DNA from: Antarctobacter aquimaris
Lineage (GTDB): Bacteria; Pseudomonadota; Alphaproteobacteria; Rhodobacterales; Rhodobacteraceae
Direction of reading: 5' to 3'
Length of the DNA stretch: 64,000 nucleotides
Assembly (NCBI RefSeq): GCF_900184945.1
Contig: NZ_FXYF01000001.1
Location: 1 to 64,000 of the forward strand
Each line of letters opens with the position of its first letter. Positions within the stretch are counted from its first letter, which is position 1. Shown piece by piece: positions 61,900 to 64,000 of this stretch. Under the pieces are notes generated by a model. That model was not told the DNA's origin and did no database searches. It saw nothing but the letters and a program-made list of their open reading frames with translations. Position numbers and translations under genes: made by a program.

Positions 61900-61933
61900 T
61901 TCCCGTCCGCTCATGGGACCAAGCGGACGGGAA
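61900..61933 (-). terminator. 12-bp stem-loop downstream of pufC
   Basis: Perfect arms TTCCCGTCCGCT (61900-61911) and AGCGGACGGGAA (61922-61933) with a 10-nt loop, 45 bp after the pufC stop. The puf message should end or be stabilised here. No T-run follows on the minus strand, so termination would need Rho, or the hairpin may serve as a 3' protector. Confidence 0.6.
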
Positions 61934-61978
61934 CTTGGCGCGTCGGGGGGCGGCGCACAGCGGCGCCGCCCGCCCGCG

Positions 61979-63106
61979 TCATTGCGTCGGAGCCTCGTAG
62001 ACCGGGGCGCCGGTGGTGGCGAGTTCCGGGTAATCCCGGATCACGTTGGTGCCCTGCAACGGCTGCTGATAGCCCTTGTGGCAGGTGCGGCAGGCGGCCT
62101 TGGGCGCATCGCCGTGGATCGGGCCCAGGCGGTTTGCCGGGTAGACGTCCGCCAATGGCACGAGGTAGTCGTTGTTCAGCTCCTGCACCATGGCGATGCC
62201 CAGGGTGGCGGTCGCCCATTGCGGCGTGACCTGCCCGCCGTCGTAGAAGGCGCGGCTGTTGTGGCAGAACACGCAGTTCACGCCCAGCGAGTTGGCCACG
62301 TAGTTCATCAGCGAATAGGTCCGCTCGGCGTCCTGGATCGCCGGCACGTCGGGGTCGCTGACCCGCTCCGAAACGCGGCTTTCCAGGTTGTGGACACCGA
62401 TGCGGTTGTAGTCGAGCAGGTAGTGCTCCAGCGCATCGGCGGGCAGCGAGGTGTACTGCGACCGCAGCGTCGCCCGGTTCTGGATGGCTGACCAGCCTTC
62501 GGCCGCCATGTTGACCGGCGCGATCTTGAACCAGATGTCAGACGGCACGTTCTGGCCGCGGTGGCAGGTGAAACAGGTCACGCCCACCTGCTTGTTGGCG
62601 TTGACGTGGCCGTCCCAGCTTTCGTTGATGTTCTGGGTCATCTCGATCATCCGCCGCGCGACGACCTTGGTATAGAGGTCATCGGCGCCGTAGGTTTCGA
62701 CATCGCCATCGCCGTGGCAGTAGGCGCAGCCCTGCTCGGGTGACACCCAGAGCGTCATGGCGTTCATGACGCGCAGAAAGTTCGCCTCGGTCAGGTCGCC
62801 CAGCACCTCGACGTTCTGGTAGATGTCCCTGGCCAGCGCCTCGCCCGCCTCGGGGATCAGCGGCGGATCCTCATAGACCTCGGCGATGTCCGGATCGGGC
62901 ACCGCCAGGTCCGCGACGAACTCCGGCACGCTCATGCCGGTGCCGCGCGGGCCGGTCTGAAGGCTGTCGGTGGCATAGGGCTGGCCCAGGCTGACCAGCG
63001 CCGCCGCCACGAGGACCGCCGCCCCCAGCGCCCCCACCAGGATGGCGGGGCCGTAGATATCGACCGGGTTCTTGCTGTTCCAGTCGTTGAACCACTTGGG
63101 TAGCAT
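61979..63106 (-). CDS. pufC: Tetraheme reaction-centre cytochrome c subunit
   Basis: A 375-aa membrane-anchored cytochrome that re-reduces the special pair. Four heme-binding CxxCH motifs are visible: GCAYCHG, TCFTCHR, NCVFCHN and ACRTCHK. This gives the tetraheme form; some relatives have three hemes. The N-terminal segment ILVGALGAAVLVAAALVSLG (residues about 23-42) has no lipobox cysteine, so it stays as a transmembrane anchor rather than a lipid anchor. The ATG (MLPKWFNDWNSKNP) has GGAGTGAGG upstream and is 5 bp after the pufM stop. The GTG at 63115 that overlaps pufM is an alternative start. Confidence 0.96.
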   Translation of the reverse strand: MLPKWFNDWNSKNPVDIYGPAILVGALGAAVLVAAALVSLGQPYATDSLQTGPRGTGMSVPEFVADLAVPDPDIAEVYEDPPLIPEAGEALARDIYQNVEVLGDLTEANFLRVMNAMTLWVSPEQGCAYCHGDGDVETYGADDLYTKVVARRMIEMTQNINESWDGHVNANKQVGVTCFTCHRGQNVPSDIWFKIAPVNMAAEGWSAIQNRATLRSQYTSLPADALEHYLLDYNRIGVHNLESRVSERVSDPDVPAIQDAERTYSLMNYVANSLGVNCVFCHNSRAFYDGGQVTPQWATATLGIAMVQELNNDYLVPLADVYPANRLGPIHGDAPKAACRTCHKGYQQPLQGTNVIRDYPELATTGAPVYEAPTQ

Positions 63107-63111
63107 GGGCC

Positions 63112-64000
63112 TCACTCCTGTCCGATGAAGGCTTCGTAGGACCCGAAGGCCTCGTAGCCGTAGCTGCCGTCATACATGGGCGCGAAGTGGTGCTCCTGGG
63201 CCCAGATGAACCAGTTGTCGACGACGGTGCCGGTCAGCAGGATGCCGATGCCGCCGGTGATCGGCGTCAGCACGGCGAACCACCAGGCCCAGCGGTGGAT
63301 GCCCTCCATCGTGGCGTTGAACCCCATGGTCCAGCGCCAGAACAGCGCGGCGCGTTCCGTGGCGGTGCCGCGGTCCACGATCTGTTCCAGCTCGCGGTCG
63401 CCGCCATAGCGGGTCACGGCCAGGATTGTCGCGCCGTGCATGGCGAACAGCAGGACCGAACCGTATAGGAACACGATCGAAAGGCAGTGGAACGGGTTGT
63501 AGTAGAGGTTGCCGTAGCGGATGCTGAACGCCGTGGTCCAGTCGAGGTGCGGGAAGATGCCATAGGGCACCGCCTCGGACCAGGATCCCATCAGTATCGG
63601 CCGGAACAGGCCCAGCACCAGGAACAGCCAGATCGCCGCGCCGAAGGCCCAGAAGACGTGCTTGCCCATCTTCTGTTCCGCCGCCAGCTGCCAGCTACGG
63701 TACCACCAGGCCATGACCGAAAACAGCAGGAAAAAGCTGGCGATGATGTACCAGCCGCCGTCCTGCAAGGGCGGCATGCGCAGCCCGTATTCCGGGCTGG
63801 GCGGCTCCAGCGCCAGCCAGAACAGCTGCCGCAGGAATTCCGGGATCGACCAGTCGACCTGCGCCAGCATGTTGATGCCGATGATGTTGAGCCAGATGAT
63901 GCCGCTGGCGATGGACACGACACCGGCCATGCCGATGTTGATCGGTCCGATCTGCGCGTTGCCCAGCCAGCCGGCCAGGTTCAGGAACCAGGGCTTGCCG
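63112..64000 (-). CDS. pufM: Photosynthetic reaction centre M subunit (5' end outside window)
   Basis: The last 295 residues of PufM; the frame is open to the window edge ([20 protein letters not shown] at the visible start). Five membrane helices are expected, and hydrophobic stretches include [37 protein letters not shown] and [42 protein letters not shown] holds the special-pair histidine region, and [20 protein letters not shown] the non-heme-iron and quinone-side histidines. With PufL it carries the primary charge separation. It ends 5 bp before pufC; the upstream pufBAL genes lie outside the window. Confidence 0.97.
   Translation of the reverse strand, partial: GKPWFLNLAGWLGNAQIGPINIGMAGVVSIASGIIWLNIIGINMLAQVDWSIPEFLRQLFWLALEPPSPEYGLRMPPLQDGGWYIIASFFLLFSVMAWWYRSWQLAAEQKMGKHVFWAFGAAIWLFLVLGLFRPILMGSWSEAVPYGIFPHLDWTTAFSIRYGNLYYNPFHCLSIVFLYGSVLLFAMHGATILAVTRYGGDRELEQIVDRGTATERAALFWRWTMGFNATMEGIHRWAWWFAVLTPITGGIGILLTGTVVDNWFIWAQEHHFAPMYDGSYGYEAFGSYEAFIGQE

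Overview
The window is GC-rich DNA from an anoxygenic phototrophic alphaproteobacterium, most likely Rhodobacterales (Roseobacter/Rhodobacter group). The evidence is a photosynthesis gene cluster with BchFNBHLM, LhaA, PuhABC, the oxygen-dependent cyclase AcsF, PuhE, HemA, PpsR/AerR, BchG-BchP-Idi and Dxs-PufC-PufM in a roseobacter-like order. AcsF is the only cyclase seen and there is no BchE here, which points to oxygen-dependent bacteriochlorophyll synthesis. No rRNA, tRNA, CRISPR array or transposase was recognised.

Layout. (1) 1-311: the 3' end of an RTX-type calcium-binding protein. (2) 389-9268, minus strand: a C2-sulfonate/sulfite module, xsc - ackA - soeA - orf53 - soeB - soeC - SnoaL-like. 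Xsc releases sulfite and acetyl phosphate from sulfoacetaldehyde, AckA takes the acetyl phosphate, and SoeABC oxidises the sulfite at the membrane. (3) 9499-12484: a secreted protein of unknown function, a polytopic membrane protein, and an SBP56/methanethiol oxidase (mtoX), which continues the sulfur theme. (4) 12632-29761: an exopolysaccharide or surface-glycan region with four or five glycosyltransferases, a Wzy/O-antigen-ligase-like protein, acyl/acetyltransferases, a GMC oxidoreductase, an SDR, a MocA-type dehydrogenase next to an epimerase, and a 700-aa protein in which a MocA dehydrogenase and an epimerase are fused. Many of these genes overlap by ATGA.

(5) 29819-45522, minus strand: one long operon, bchF-N-B-H-L-M-lhaA-puhA-B-C-orf98-acsF-puhE-hemA, ending in an intrinsic terminator. 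(6) 45523-45823: a divergent control region with two perfect TGT-N12-ACA PpsR boxes. (7) 45824-52121, plus strand: aerR-ppsR, then bchG-(pucC-like)-bchP-idi; a third PpsR box abuts the bchG start codon. (8) 52349-59702: a stretch unrelated to photosynthesis (polar amino-acid ABC transporter, M15-type peptidase, two tandem secreted ClpP-like/SH3 proteins) lying between idi and dxs. (9) 59861-64000, minus strand: dxs, tetraheme pufC and the 3' part of pufM, separated by three stem-loops.

Worth a second look: the 53-aa membrane ORF inside the soe operon, the tandem ClpP-like proteins with a conserved CESAC nucleophile motif, the split and fused versions of the same dehydrogenase/epimerase pair, a small upstream ORF coupled to the acyltransferase, and a dispersed intergenic element (core TTTCTTCTCTG..AAAAATA plus a GC hairpin) present in five intergenic gaps. 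All assignments come from reading the sequence and recalling families; no database search was possible.
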